A program made the translations under genes and the position numbers. A stretch of 64,000 bases of DNA from Candidatus Flexifilum affinis (GTDB lineage Bacteria > Chloroflexota > Anaerolineae > Aggregatilineales > Phototrophicaceae), in the NCBI GenBank assembly GCA_016713325.1, contig JADJPJ010000027.1:56849-120848 (forward strand). Direction: 5' to 3'. Every line of letters begins with the position of its first letter. Within the stretch, counting starts at the first letter, position 1. The notes under the pieces are model-generated. The model searched no databases. It was given only the letters and a program-made list of their open reading frames with translations, and had not been told where the DNA came from. Of this stretch, positions 28,125 through 38,902 are shown piece after piece.

Positions 28125-29112
28125 ACTTCCACAGACCGAGGATAAAACCTGCGCCGTAGCTCAGATGCAGCGTCAGGAACAGGACCGGGAGAACGGGCAG
28201 ATATTGCCAGCCTTCCCGCATCGCGATCCGCGCGCTGACCAGCAGCGCACCCGCGAGATAGATCCCCAGGCAGATCAGCCAGATGGCGCGCAGCAGATCG
28301 CTGAAAGGCGCCACGACCAGCCCTCCGACCACGCCGAGGTTGAAAACCGGCGGGATGAACTGGCGCGGCTGCATCTGGCGCGGGTGCTTCTGCATGACGC
28401 GGACCTTGTACACACCGTACTGGTAGTACTGGCGGGCCAGCGATCGCCAACTGCTGCGGTTGAAGTACTCCGACTGGATGTGCGGGCTGAGCAGGATTTT
28501 TCCACCCTGCGCGCGCAGGCGATAGTTGAACTCATCGTCCTGGTTGCGCACCAGTTCCTCGTCGAAGACGCCGATGCGCTCGAACACCGACCGGGGCCAG
28601 GCCCCCATGTAGACAGTGTCGACCAGCTCTTCGCGATCGGAATAATGAAACCTCGCCCCGCCAACGCCAAAAGCGGAGCTGGTCGCCAGCGCGATGGCCC
28701 TGGCCAGGAACGTGCGGCCGACCGCATTCATCTTCCCGCCCACGTTGTCCGCCCCGCTGCGCTCCAGCGTCTCGACACAGGCCCGGACGTAATCCTGGGC
28801 GATGATCGTGTGGCCATCCACCCGGACAATCACCGCGCCCCGCGCCAGGGCCAACGCCGCGTTGAAGCCGGTCGGCACAATCTTGCCAGGGTTGTCGACG
28901 ATCTTGACGTCAACATCGCTGCTCGACGCGAGCCGGGCGATGGCGAGGCGAGTGTCGTCGGTGGACATGCCGTCGGCCAGCAGCACTTCGTAGCGATCGT
29001 GCGGGTAGGTCTGCGAGACAACCGCGCCGAGGCTGCGTTCGATAAACCCGCCCTCGTTGCGGATGGGCATGATCACGGTTACAAAGGGCACAATCGACGG
29101 GGTCGCAGTCAC
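28102..29112 (-). CDS. GT2-family glycosyltransferase with C-terminal membrane helices
   Basis: The start is the GTG at 29112, coupled to the preceding gene by a GTGA overlap. The GT-A domain shows VTVIMPIRNEGGFIERSLGA, the VRVDGHT D-x-D-like site and VRNQDDEFNYRLRAQGGKIL (acceptor-side ED motif region). Two or three hydrophobic segments end the protein (VVGGLVVAPFSDLL, ICLGIYLAGALLV, LPVLFLTLHLSYGAGF). It resembles succinoglycan-type transferases such as ExoA. It probably adds a sugar to a lipid-linked chain at the inner membrane. Confidence 0.92.
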   Translation of the reverse strand: MTATPSIVPFVTVIMPIRNEGGFIERSLGAVVSQTYPHDRYEVLLADGMSTDDTRLAIARLASSSDVDVKIVDNPGKIVPTGFNAALALARGAVIVRVDGHTIIAQDYVRACVETLERSGADNVGGKMNAVGRTFLARAIALATSSAFGVGGARFHYSDREELVDTVYMGAWPRSVFERIGVFDEELVRNQDDEFNYRLRAQGGKILLSPHIQSEYFNRSSWRSLARQYYQYGVYKVRVMQKHPRQMQPRQFIPPVFNLGVVGGLVVAPFSDLLRAIWLICLGIYLAGALLVSARIAMREGWQYLPVLPVLFLTLHLSYGAGFILGLWKFRGRWKA

Positions 29113-30462
29113 GATTTCGGCATCCGGTTGATCACGAACCGCCGCTTGCCGCTCTGCGCCACCGCGATCGCCTCCACGACTTCGATACGGATGTCGATAT
29201 CCGCGCCCTTCGCGCGAAGCTGCTCGATGATCCGGTCAGCCACCCCCGACGTTGTAGCCCTGGGCCGGCACGACCAGCAGCCGCACTACGCCCGGCTCGT
29301 CCTGAATCACCTGGAAGGTGTCCACCTCGGGAAAGTACTCCAGAATGCCGGTGAAGAAATGCACGATCAGGCGGTTGCCCGACGGGGTGACGATGACGTC
29401 GGTATCGCGCCCCTGGAGCGACTCCAGCACTTCAAAGCCACGCCCGCACGGGCACCTGCGCCAGCCGCCGGGAATGGCGACGTCACCGACCTTATAGCGA
29501 ATGAGCGGCCACGGCCCCGGATGCAGCCGCGTGAGCACAACGTTGCCGGATTGGCCCACCGGCACGGGCTGATCGGCGTCGTCCAGAAATTCCACGATCA
29601 CGTCGGTGCTGAAAATATGGTAGGTCATCCCGTGTCCGCACTGCGCCGCAATCTGCATGCCCTCGCCGATGCCGTAGGTGTCCGTCACCCGCGTCTTGAA
29701 CGTGCTTTCGATCGCCTGCCGGTAGTGCGGATAAAGATTGTCCCCCCAGGTGGCCGCACCCACCAGCGACTGTGTCCAGCCACGCTCGGCCGCCCGCTCC
29801 GCCAGATAGTACAGGCTGCCGGGATAGCCAAACAGATAGCGGATCTCCTGGCTGTCCATATAGTCGAGCACCTCGTCCAGGTGCGCGTCGGTCAGATCGT
29901 AGGCGGAAACATAATGGCAGTTCAGCATCATGTCCTTGATCCAGCGGCCGCGCGAGCGCGTCGGCGAGATCCCTGTCTGTACGTGCGGCTGGCCGGGGGT
30001 CCAGCCGAGCCACTCCAGTGCCAGCATGAAGGCCGCGCGATACCACCCGGCCGTGTAGTTATCTTCCTTCACGCAGAACGGCGCCCCGGTCGACCCGGAC
30101 GAGCAGGCGTCGAAGGTCGTTTGGCCAGTGGGCCGCGTCAGCCGTTCGACCGACTGCGCCCGATACATTTGCTTGGTCATCACCGGGAGCATGCGCAGAT
30201 CTTCGGCGGTGCGAATATCCTCCGGCCGCAGCCCTCGCGCGTCCATGACTTCGCGCGTATAGGCCACGTCTCGGTAGACCGTCTGAATGAGCTGCCGCAG
30301 GGACTCGTCACGATAGGCAATGAGCTGTTCCGGCGTCCACCACTGCGCCTGACGCAGAAAAGCGAGGCGCTGCATCATGCGCTGCCCGAAGAAGCGATCG
30401 CCGACGGGCAGGACGATGCTGTTCACCAGTCCGGTGTAAAGCCGCTCGATCGAACGGTTCAA
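29109..30462 (-). CDS. CapK/PaaK-like adenylate-forming enzyme (one frameshift near the C-terminus)
   Basis: The frame from ATG 30462 resembles phenylacetate-CoA ligase and CapK proteins: DACSSGSTGAPFCVKEDN (phosphate loop), YGIGEGMQIAAQCGHG, DVIVEFLDDADQPVP, then GRDTDVIVTPSGNRLIVHFF. A surplus G in a G5 run near 29244 ends the literal frame at 29236; the true tail resumes VADRIIEQLRAKGADIDIRI and KRRFVINRMPKS to a TGA at 29109. In capsule loci such enzymes are linked to polysaccharide modification, but the substrate is unknown. It is coupled to the GT2 gene downstream. Confidence 0.87.
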
Positions 30463-30669
30463 GGTTGATATCTCCCAGTAGCGTGTGGAGCCTGATCAGA
30501 GCCATGGGTGCGATGAGCTGTATGTTATAACGCCAGTCCGGCTTTTTCCTAGAGGTGAGCCCACGCCACGAAATTCGTCCGATTTGACACTCTACAAAGC
30601 CAGGACCTTGGTCCCGCTGTCACCTGGATAAAGAGCTTAGTTTCTCGCTTAATAGGATAGTTTCCCCGA

Positions 30670-30698
30670 TTGTGAATCACTTGTTTGCCCTCTATAAT
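30670..30698 (+). promoter_or_regulatory. Promoter upstream of the asnB-like start
   Basis: TTGTGA at 30670-30675 and a perfect TATAAT at 30693-30698 are separated by 17 bases. Transcription would begin near 30705, about 38 bases before the MCGIAGV start. The rest of the 30463-30742 gap between divergent genes shows no other feature I can support. Confidence 0.6.
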
Positions 30699-30742
30699 GA
30701 CCTTGTCAGCGCGTTGAATCCGAAGCAGGGTATGGGTCGTCT

Positions 30743-30928
30743 ATGTGCGGAATCGCGGGCGTCAACTCACAAATAACCGATGATGGATGGCGCCTTTTCA
30801 AAGCTCACGCACTGGCAGAATCTCGCCATTCCGTTGTTCGCCCGCATGTTAGGCCGTATGTTCACCCTCAAGCAGACACCAGAAACCGTAACCAGGCAAG
30901 TGATCACTCGGAAAGCCAGCGAGGCTGA
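30743..30928 (+). pseudogene. Possible remnant of an asparagine synthase-like gene (N-terminus only)
   Basis: The first codons read MCGIAGVN, the invariant N-terminus of class II glutamine amidotransferases, with Cys2 as nucleophile. AsnB homologues are common in polysaccharide loci. After this the reading (SQITDDGWRLFKAHALAESR) does not look like AsnB and the frame stops at 30928. A good promoter stands upstream. The simplest view is that most of the gene was deleted, leaving its start and promoter to drive the next operon. A chance start is possible. Confidence 0.35.
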
Positions 30929-30983
30929 GGTTGCAACAGCAGACAGCGTTCTCATTTACTGGACGTAGAGACAAGCCTGCGGC

Positions 30984-32656
30984 ATGAAGATAGACATCGT
31001 TGTTCTCGGCGGACACTTTTCTTCAATGCAGCCTACCTGGACGCTGGGCGCGCTGGTTCAGAGCAAGGCAACACCGGCGGCTCTTCAGCAGACGACGCAG
31101 CGCCTTCTTCAGGAGACCACCGCCGACGGCGTGCTCTACTGGGATGCGCGCCTGGGTATGCCCGATGAATCGACCATCGCGCGGCTGATCGAGCTGCCCG
31201 GCCATATGTGGCACGCAGGTCTCTGCCTGGGGATGGCCGGCTTGCCCCGACTCATGCACTACACTCGTCCCACCTGGATGTTCAACGTCGATCCGCCGCA
31301 CCATGTCGATGCCACCTCCTGGCGCGTCTCGCTGCGCGCTTGCCTCGTTCGCACGGACGTGCTGCGCCACCTGGGCGGAATTGCCACCGCCTGCACTTCG
31401 CTGGCCGGCGCCTCGCTCGATCTGGGCCTGCGCGCCTTGACAGCCGGTCTGCTGCCGCGCCACATCCCCTGGATGCTGCCCCAACCACCGGCGCAGGGCG
31501 CACCGGAAACGCTGCCCGTCGAAGATGAGTTCGCCATTGCCCGGTCACACTATCCGAGCTGGCAGGTCTTCTGGGCAGGGATGCGTGGCGCTGCAAAAGG
31601 CGCGCTTTCGCTTTCTCAGGCCGTTCGACACACACTGGCGCGTTCCACGGCGCAGATCCCGTCTGTCAAATGGTTCCCGCCTCCTCCCGATTCGCAGCTC
31701 ACTCTGGAGGATCTGCGCGCTACCCAGCCGCGCATCACCATCTTGATCCCGACCATCGATCGCTACTCCTATCTGCGCGTCCTGCTGGATCAATGCCGCG
31801 GCCAGACCCTGACCCCTCACGAGATCCTGGTCATCGACCAGACGGAGGCGGAGCAGCGCGATCATCAGCTCGCCCAGGACTTCGCGGATCTGCCGCTGCG
31901 CGTCATCACCATGGATGAAGCGGGCCAGTGTCGTTCGCGCAATCTTGGCTTGCAGGTCAGCACCGGCGATTACATCATGTTCCTGGACGACGACGACGAG
32001 ATCCCGCCTAATCTGCTGGAGACCCACCTGCGCAACCTGCTGCTCTTGCGCGCCGATGTCTCCTCCGGAGTGGTGTACGAGCCTCCGCAGCAGCCGCGCG
32101 AGGTGCAGAAGAATCGCATTCGCGCCAGTGACGTCTTCCCGACCAACATCACGCTGCTCCGCAGGAAATCCTCAGAAAGAGCGGCCTGTTCGATCTCGCA
32201 TTCGACCGCCGCACCCGCGAAGATCACGATCTGGGTATGCGCATCTATCTGAATGGCGGCATGATGGTGATGGACGAGCGCATGCCGATCCTGCATCACC
32301 ATGCGCCACGCGGCGGCCTTCGCACGCACAATATGCGCGTCGTCACGCGCCTGGCCCGCCGGCGCAGCGTGTACAAGCGCAACCTCACGTCGCCCACCGA
32401 CGCCTACATCGCGCTCCGTTACTATGGTCAGGACCACCTGCAAGAGGAGACGCTGCTCACGGCGTTGACGAACCTGAGAACGCAGGGTAGCCTGATAAAG
32501 CAGATGGTTGGCTTCCTGATCGGTCTGGTACTGCTGCCGGACTCCCTCGGGAAAATTCGGGCCAGCGTTCAGGAGGCGCACAGTCTTCTGGAAAAGTATC
32601 CGCAGATCCCGGGCCTGGATGACCAGACGAAGACCAGGGGCGATAGTGGTGGTTGA
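30984..32656 (+). CDS. GT2-family glycosyltransferase with long N-terminal extension (one frameshift)
   Basis: Residues 1-230 have no clear family; they contain repeated glycosyltransferase-like words (ADGVLYWDARLGMPDEST) and may be a degenerate or second GT-A unit. A GT-A domain follows: PRITILIPTIDRYSYLRVLL, ITMDEAGQCRSRNLGLQ, STGDYIMFLDDDDEIP with the metal-binding Asp cluster. Near 32165 one base is lost; the frame resumes EILRKSGLFDLAFDRRTRED (acceptor-site ED) and runs to 32656. Reconstructed length is about 557 residues. It leads a plus-strand run with the O-antigen ligase and a GT4. Confidence 0.85.
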
Positions 32657-32675
32657 GTGAGGTAGTGCGAAGCCC

Positions 32676-34163
32676 ATGAACAGTACGCAGGCGAAATCCC
32701 TCAATGCACGTGAACGCGCGCTACAGACCAGGCAGCAGCACGAGCGGCATATTCCATGGGTTGAGGCCATCCTCGATAACCCGGCGCTCCTGATCATCAT
32801 TGGCGCCGCGCATTTTCTGATTGCGTTCTACGTTCGCGAATCCGAGACCACGCTCAGCACAGCCCACGGCATCATCAGCATGCTGATCGGCCTCTACTGG
32901 GCGACCAACAAACGCATACCGCTGGTCTATTCGGTCTATGCCGTTGCCTACATCGCCGGCTGCGAAGTCATGTGGCGGCAGAACGAGTTCGCGGTCTTCT
33001 GGGAAGCAGGTAAATACTTCTCCGTGGTGATTCTGTTCGCGGCCTGGCTGCGCAGCCGCACCAGCCGGCTTCCCACGACGCCCGTGCTCTACATCTTGTT
33101 TCTGTTGCCGGGCATCGTCCTTTCCATCACGCAGTCCTATGGCTTCAAGGATCTGTTGTCGCCCAATGCGACCGGCCCGTTGGCGATTTTCGCATCCATT
33201 CTGTTCTTCTCCACGATGCGCCTGACTTCCGATCAGGTTCGACGCGCCTTCATCGCTTATGTCATTCCGATTGCCGGTGTCGCTGGCATCGTCATGTATC
33301 GGGTGTCGACGCTCGACATTAGCTGGACAGGCGAATCGAGCAACACGGCATCCGGCTTTGGCGCCAATCAGGTATCGACCGCGCTCGGCCTGGGATGGTT
33401 CTTCCTGGTCGCCGCCGTAATCACCTTCTCAAAGGCTCGCACTCGCGTCTTGCTCTCCATCCTGATGGTCCTCGCGGCGATCTGGATCCTGATCGAAAAC
33501 TTCTATACGTTCTCCCGAGGTGGTCTGGCGGGTTCGGTCGCGTCCACCGTACTGCTGCTGCTCTTTTTGCTACCGCTGCCCAGCCGGCGAATGATTGCGC
33601 TGGCCGGCTTTGCCGCCGCGGGGCTATTCGCCGCCCTCCTGTTCCCCTTTCTCGACAGGACGACCCAGGGCCAGCTCGCGGTGCGCTACATCCAGCAGAC
33701 CGAGGAAGAGGATTTTTTCACCGCGCGCGATCGCATCGCCTCGGACGAGATCAGCCTCTTCCTGCAATTCCCATTCACCGGCGTCGGTATGGGACGCGGC
33801 ATCGAGATTCGCAGTGAGCAGTTCGGGTATCGCACAGCGCCTCACACCGAATACACCCGTCTGCTGGCCGAGCACGGGATGGCAGGACTTGCCGCCAATC
33901 TCGTGCTGCTGATCATGGTCATCCAGGCCGTACGCCGTCAGGAAAATGGCTTTGGCCGCGCGCTCGCAGTTGCGCTTGTCGTCTGGGCCCTGTTCTACAT
34001 GACGCACGCCGCCACCCGCACCGTCGCGCCCTCGCTGGCGCTGGGACTGGCCAGCGCAGCGCTGGCCGTCGATCTACCCAATGAACGGGCCCGGAGAGAG
34101 AAGACGTTCAAGAGACCCATGCCGATGATGGTGAAGCCCGAGCCGCAAGGCAGCGGAGACTGA
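32676..34163 (+). CDS. O-antigen ligase/polymerase family membrane protein (Wzy/WaaL-like)
   Basis: This 495-residue protein has about 11-12 membrane helices. The Wzy_C region includes YTFSRGGLAGSVAST and a large outer loop ending FPFTGVGMGRGIEIRSEQFG, then HTEYTRLLAEHGMAGLAANL, the family's conserved His/Glu stretch. It would polymerise or ligate lipid-linked repeat units outside the membrane. It lies 19 bases after a GT2 gene and overlaps the next GT4 start by one base. Ligase and polymerase functions cannot be separated by sequence reading. Confidence 0.92.
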   Translation: MNSTQAKSLNARERALQTRQQHERHIPWVEAILDNPALLIIIGAAHFLIAFYVRESETTLSTAHGIISMLIGLYWATNKRIPLVYSVYAVAYIAGCEVMWRQNEFAVFWEAGKYFSVVILFAAWLRSRTSRLPTTPVLYILFLLPGIVLSITQSYGFKDLLSPNATGPLAIFASILFFSTMRLTSDQVRRAFIAYVIPIAGVAGIVMYRVSTLDISWTGESSNTASGFGANQVSTALGLGWFFLVAAVITFSKARTRVLLSILMVLAAIWILIENFYTFSRGGLAGSVASTVLLLLFLLPLPSRRMIALAGFAAAGLFAALLFPFLDRTTQGQLAVRYIQQTEEEDFFTARDRIASDEISLFLQFPFTGVGMGRGIEIRSEQFGYRTAPHTEYTRLLAEHGMAGLAANLVLLIMVIQAVRRQENGFGRALAVALVVWALFYMTHAATRTVAPSLALGLASAALAVDLPNERARREKTFKRPMPMMVKPEPQGSGD

Positions 34164-35227
34164 TGTCGGAAAAGCCGAAGTCGGTACTGTTTCTCGGCTA
34201 TTTTTCTTCGCGGCAGGCGGGGCTCTATCGTTTCATCACTGAAGACATTGTAGAGCGTCTGCCTTCCCTTGGCTGGCGTGTCTTTGGCGCCTCTGGCCAG
34301 AAGAACCGCATGCTGCGGATGCTGGATGTGCTGGCGACCATCTGGTCCAGGCGGCACGACTACGAGATCGCGACCGTCGATGTCTTCAGCGGTCTGGCCT
34401 TCGTGCAGGCGGAGCTGAGCGTCTGGCTGCTGCGCCGGCTGAAGAAGCCGATCGTCCTGACTCTGCATGGCGGCAACCTGCCGGCCTTTTCCAAACAGAA
34501 CCCCGAGCGCGTTCGACGGCTTCTGGGCGCTGCTCAATGTGTCACCGCGCCATCCGACTATCTCCGTGAAGCCTTGCGTCCGCTCCGCGATGACATCCGC
34601 CTGGTGCCCAATGCCATCGACCTGCGCCAGTATCACGGCCGCCTGCGCCAGAATCCTGCGCCACGCCTGCTGTGGCTGCGGGCCATGCACGAGATCTATA
34701 ACCCGGTGCTGGCCGTCCACGTCGTCGATTGCCTGCGCGAGCGCTACCCGCACATCCATCTGTGGATCGTCGGCCCCGACAAGGGCGATGGCACGCTGGA
34801 AAAGGTGAAGCAGTCCATCGCCGAATTGCAGCTCGATCAGCATATTGAAATCGTCGGCGGCGTGCCAAAAGCCGAAGTCCCTGCCTGGATGGACAAAGCC
34901 GACATCCTCCTCAATACGACGAATGTCGATAACACGCCGGTCAGCCTGATTGAAGCCATGGCCAGCGGCCTGTGCATCGTTTCGACGAATGTCGGAGGCA
35001 TTCCCGCGCTCGTTCATGACGGCCAGGAAGGACTGCTGGTCCCCGCGGAGGATGCTGGGAGAATGGCGGAGGCCGTAGTTCGTGTGATGGAGGAACCGGG
35101 GTTAGGCGCCTCGCTCAGCCGCCAGGCGCAGGAGGCAGCCCGTCGCTTTGACTGGGCGATGGTCCTACGACAGTGGCATGAGGTTCTGGTGTCCGCCCTA
35201 CACGACGCATCAGCCGGCGGCGCGTGA
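34163..35227 (+). CDS. GT4-family glycosyltransferase
   Basis: A 354-residue GT-B protein starting at the ATG at 34163, whose first base is the last base of the upstream stop. Motifs: LTLHGGNLPAFSKQNPERVR, LVPNAIDLRQYHG, LWLRAMHEIYNPVLAV, HLWIVGPDKGDGTLEKVKQ, NTTNVDNTPVSLIEAMASGL (donor-site Glu motif) and STNVGGIPALVHDGQEG. It belongs with the O-antigen ligase operon. The 3' end overlaps the convergent nucleotidyltransferase ORF by about 113 bases, suggesting that one of the two 3' ends is misread. Confidence 0.93.
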   Translation: MSEKPKSVLFLGYFSSRQAGLYRFITEDIVERLPSLGWRVFGASGQKNRMLRMLDVLATIWSRRHDYEIATVDVFSGLAFVQAELSVWLLRRLKKPIVLTLHGGNLPAFSKQNPERVRRLLGAAQCVTAPSDYLREALRPLRDDIRLVPNAIDLRQYHGRLRQNPAPRLLWLRAMHEIYNPVLAVHVVDCLRERYPHIHLWIVGPDKGDGTLEKVKQSIAELQLDQHIEIVGGVPKAEVPAWMDKADILLNTTNVDNTPVSLIEAMASGLCIVSTNVGGIPALVHDGQEGLLVPAEDAGRMAEAVVRVMEEPGLGASLSRQAQEAARRFDWAMVLRQWHEVLVSALHDASAGGA

Positions 35228-36308
35228 GGAACAGGATGCACTGAATCTTGTCTTCCAGGCGCGGGCGCACGCTGAGGTCGAAGCCGTAGTCAAAGCGCGC
35301 GCGCTGCAAGAGCATGGGCAGCCCTACAGCTTCGTGAAACATCCAGTGCACCACAGAATTCATGAAGGCGATCGCCTGTGTGTCAGACTGTACACGATGG
35401 GCAATCGCGTCCGCCAGCGGCATATCCAGCAGTTCATGGGCCAACAGCAGGCCGATGTGCAGCATACGCTCGATCTGCATCGCCTCGGCTCGCTTCAGGA
35501 CCCGGCCCCAATCGAGATTAGGTGAGCGCCTGACCAGTTCGGCGATATCGCACACCCACTTCAGCAGCGCCCATCGATGCTGCGTGCCATGGGCCGAGAG
35601 CACCAGCATGTAATCCTCAGTGGACAGCGTGGGTACACTTCTGCCCGCAAGCGGAATCTTCTGGCGGCGCTCCCATAGTTCTTCAAAACCGAGGTCAAAC
35701 GAGGAATAGCGCAGGCCGAAACGCTCCTGAAGATCCAGCGCGATCCGGCCGTTCGGGCTGATCATATCGTAGCCTTGATACGAGCGATCGTGGTCGTCTT
35801 TCTGAATGCTGCGGTGTTCCGGGCTGGAGATAGCCACATAGTTCTGTTCGAGGAGAAGTTCCTTGGCCTGCCGCAGTTTTTGCGCGGGCACAAGCGCGTC
35901 AATATCCCCGAACTGGCGCAGCCCGACTCCATCATAGGCCAGCAGAGCGAGCGCCGGCCCCTTGTAGACCAGCGTCTCGATGTTGGCCGCGGCCATCAGA
36001 TCGGACAGCTTGAGGACTTCCCGGGTCATTTCCAGATTGAGCAGGGTCGAATACATGACGACCGTCTGCATGTGGCTGTCCAGGCTCGGAGGGATCTCCG
36101 CCGGGCGGAGCACCTTCAGATGCCGATGCAGCAGGCTCAGTACCCCGTGCGCCTGCGCCAGATCGATGAGGAACTTCCAGTCGACAGCGCCTCCGTCGAT
36201 GAGCTTCTGCGCCTCACGATAGACCGCATCAGAAGCATGTGTGCGTCCGAGCAGCAAGAGCAGTCGATGTTCGGGTCTGGTTATTGTGGCGGCGCGTTCT
36301 AGCAGCAT
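35115..36308 (-). CDS. Uncharacterised nucleotidyltransferase family protein (NTP_transf_5-like)
   Basis: The start is placed at the ATG at 36308 (MLLERAATITRPEHRLLLLL) with AAGGA upstream. The NTase core is visible as ETLVYKGPALALLAYDGVGLR followed by FGDIDALVP, with the metal-binding Asp-x-Asp. The family is common in polysaccharide and glycopeptide clusters, but its reaction is not established. The rest is helical (LSTEDYMLVLSAHGTQHRW, VCDIAELVRRSP). The last 35 or so residues, rich in Pro and Ser, overlap the GT4 gene and may be readthrough after a lost stop. Confidence 0.85.
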   Translation of the reverse strand: MLLERAATITRPEHRLLLLLGRTHASDAVYREAQKLIDGGAVDWKFLIDLAQAHGVLSLLHRHLKVLRPAEIPPSLDSHMQTVVMYSTLLNLEMTREVLKLSDLMAAANIETLVYKGPALALLAYDGVGLRQFGDIDALVPAQKLRQAKELLLEQNYVAISSPEHRSIQKDDHDRSYQGYDMISPNGRIALDLQERFGLRYSSFDLGFEELWERRQKIPLAGRSVPTLSTEDYMLVLSAHGTQHRWALLKWVCDIAELVRRSPNLDWGRVLKRAEAMQIERMLHIGLLLAHELLDMPLADAIAHRVQSDTQAIAFMNSVVHWMFHEAVGLPMLLQRARFDYGFDLSVRPRLEDKIQCILFLTRRRLMRRVGRTPEPHATVVGPSPSQSDGLPPAPGG

Positions 36309-36608
36309 GTCCAATCCTTGCGCCTCAGTGCCCCCACGCGCATCGCACACCTCTCAGCCGCGAGGCAACCAGAGAATGGCGCGCGCACACCACCAAGGCG
36401 TTCCAGATCGTGTTCTGCCATGTTGTCTCCAGGAGTTGTAATAATTGATCCGGCTGTACAGCGACAGCGGCCCCCATTTTCCAGAACGCCAGACGATCGA
36501 CCTTAATTTTATCATCAGTAGTTAGTGTTTGGGTAACGGGTTCGCGAAGACCTCGCACAGAGCGCAGGACGATGCCGCTCGCGCCGATGGCTCTCCCCTA
36601 CCTTCGTC

Positions 36609-36637
36609 TGGACTTTTGTGTGGCGCCTCAGTATACT
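36609..36637 (+). promoter_or_regulatory. Candidate promoter of the wzm-wzt operon
   Basis: TGGACT (36609-36614) and TATACT (36632-36637) are 17 bases apart and lie about 93 bases before the permease ATG. Elsewhere in the 36309-36729 gap I see only an A/T-rich stretch near 36500 and no coding frame with support. Confidence 0.5.
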
Positions 36638-36729
36638 GGCACCCCGTCCAGAAAAGAGATATCGCGCACAACCTCCCTGCTTTGGTGCATCTTCAAGGTG
36701 TGCGTAGGATATCGAACCATGGGAAATCG

Positions 36730-37593
<864 letters not shown>

Positions 37594-37596
37594 CGC

Positions 37597-38874
37597 ATGA
37601 GTGACATTGCAGTCGAGGTCCACAATCTGGGAAAGCTCTACCGCATCGGCGGCAAAGAGGAAAAATACAGCACGCTCCGCGACAGTGTGGTGAAGGCCGC
37701 GGCGGCCCCTTACCGCCGCGTGCGGGCGATCCTGCGCGGCGAATCGGCGGCGGCGCACAACGAAGAGATCTGGGCGCTGAACGACATATCGTTCCAGGTC
37801 AAACACGGGGAAGTCGTCGGCATTATCGGCCGCAACGGCGCCGGCAAAAGCACCCTGCTCAAGATTCTGTCGCGCATTACCGAACCTACCACCGGTCACG
37901 CCCTCGTCTACGGTCGTGTCGGCGCGCTCCTTGAAGTGGGCACCGGCTTTCATCCGGAACTGACCGGTCGCGAAAACGTCTTCCTGAATGGCGCGATCCT
38001 GGGCATGTCCCGCGCCGAAATCGAGCGCAAGTTCGACGAGATCGTCGATTTTGCCGGCGTGGAAGCCTTCATCGACACGCCGGTCAAGCACTATTCCAGC
38101 GGCATGGGCCTGCGTCTCGGCTTCGCCGTCGCGGCACATCTGGAGCCGGAAATCCTCATCGTCGATGAGGTCCTGGCCGTCGGTGATGTTGAGTTCCAAC
38201 GGAAGTGCCTGGGCAAAATGAGTCAGGTCGCTGGGGAGGGGCGCACCGTCCTTTTCGTCAGCCATCAGCTCCAGGCGGTGGAGTCCCTGTGCACCCGTGC
38301 CATTATGTTGCAGAACGGCCGGATACTCCTGGATGGAGACGTCCAGTCCATTATTGAAAGCTACGTCAGGTCCATCAGCGAAAGAAGCGTTTCCGCCGAT
38401 CGGTGGACTGATGAGAGCGACCGCGGCGGTAATGGAACGTCTCGTTTCCGTAGTATCCGTATCCTCGACAAAGAGGGGCACGAAACCACTGCCCTCCCGA
38501 TGGGGGTTGAGCGGTTCTCCATCGAATTGACCTTCGAGTGCCGGAGTCCCCTGCGCAATCCGAGCTTCGCCCTGCGCCTGCAGAACACGTTGAAGGTCGA
38601 TATTGTCTCGTGGCGAACGCATGAAACGCTGGGCGAGATGCCCGGCGCCGAGCGTGGCGGGTGTGTGCGCTTGAATGTCGAAGGCTTGAACCTTCTCCCG
38701 GGTAGCTACTTCCTCTCCGTCGCGATGAATGACGGTGGCCAGGTGATCGATCTGGTAGAGCAGTGCGCACAAATCGAGATTGTTCCCCGTTCCATCTACA
38801 ACACTGGCAAACTCCCTGACACCCGCCGGTCGCTGATCTTTACTCCATGCACGTGGGATATGGATTATTCTTAG
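37597..38874 (+). CDS. wzt: Polysaccharide ABC exporter ATPase with C-terminal carbohydrate-binding domain (Wzt-like)
   Basis: A 425-residue protein. The ATPase part (residues 1-250) has Walker A IGRNGAGKSTLLKI, the capsule/O-antigen subfamily motif EVGTGFHPELTGRENVFLNG, signature YSSGMGLRLGFAVA, Walker B LIVDEVLAVGD and the switch His in LFVSHQ. Residues about 265-425 form a Wzt-type beta-sandwich (RFRSIRILDKEGHETTALPM, then LPGSYFLSVAMNDGGQVIDL) that recognises the chain end to be exported. The chain probably carries a terminal modification, which may come from the pyruvyl- or acetyltransferases nearby. Confidence 0.95.
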   Translation: MSDIAVEVHNLGKLYRIGGKEEKYSTLRDSVVKAAAAPYRRVRAILRGESAAAHNEEIWALNDISFQVKHGEVVGIIGRNGAGKSTLLKILSRITEPTTGHALVYGRVGALLEVGTGFHPELTGRENVFLNGAILGMSRAEIERKFDEIVDFAGVEAFIDTPVKHYSSGMGLRLGFAVAAHLEPEILIVDEVLAVGDVEFQRKCLGKMSQVAGEGRTVLFVSHQLQAVESLCTRAIMLQNGRILLDGDVQSIIESYVRSISERSVSADRWTDESDRGGNGTSRFRSIRILDKEGHETTALPMGVERFSIELTFECRSPLRNPSFALRLQNTLKVDIVSWRTHETLGEMPGAERGGCVRLNVEGLNLLPGSYFLSVAMNDGGQVIDLVEQCAQIEIVPRSIYNTGKLPDTRRSLIFTPCTWDMDYS

Positions 38875-38902
38875 CCTGGATTACGACCGTACGGAAACCA
38901 CT

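Noticed and set aside
28165..30468. 767-codon open frame on the plus strand
   Set aside because: Antisense to the GT2 and CapK-like genes, which have clear motifs; the plus frame has none.
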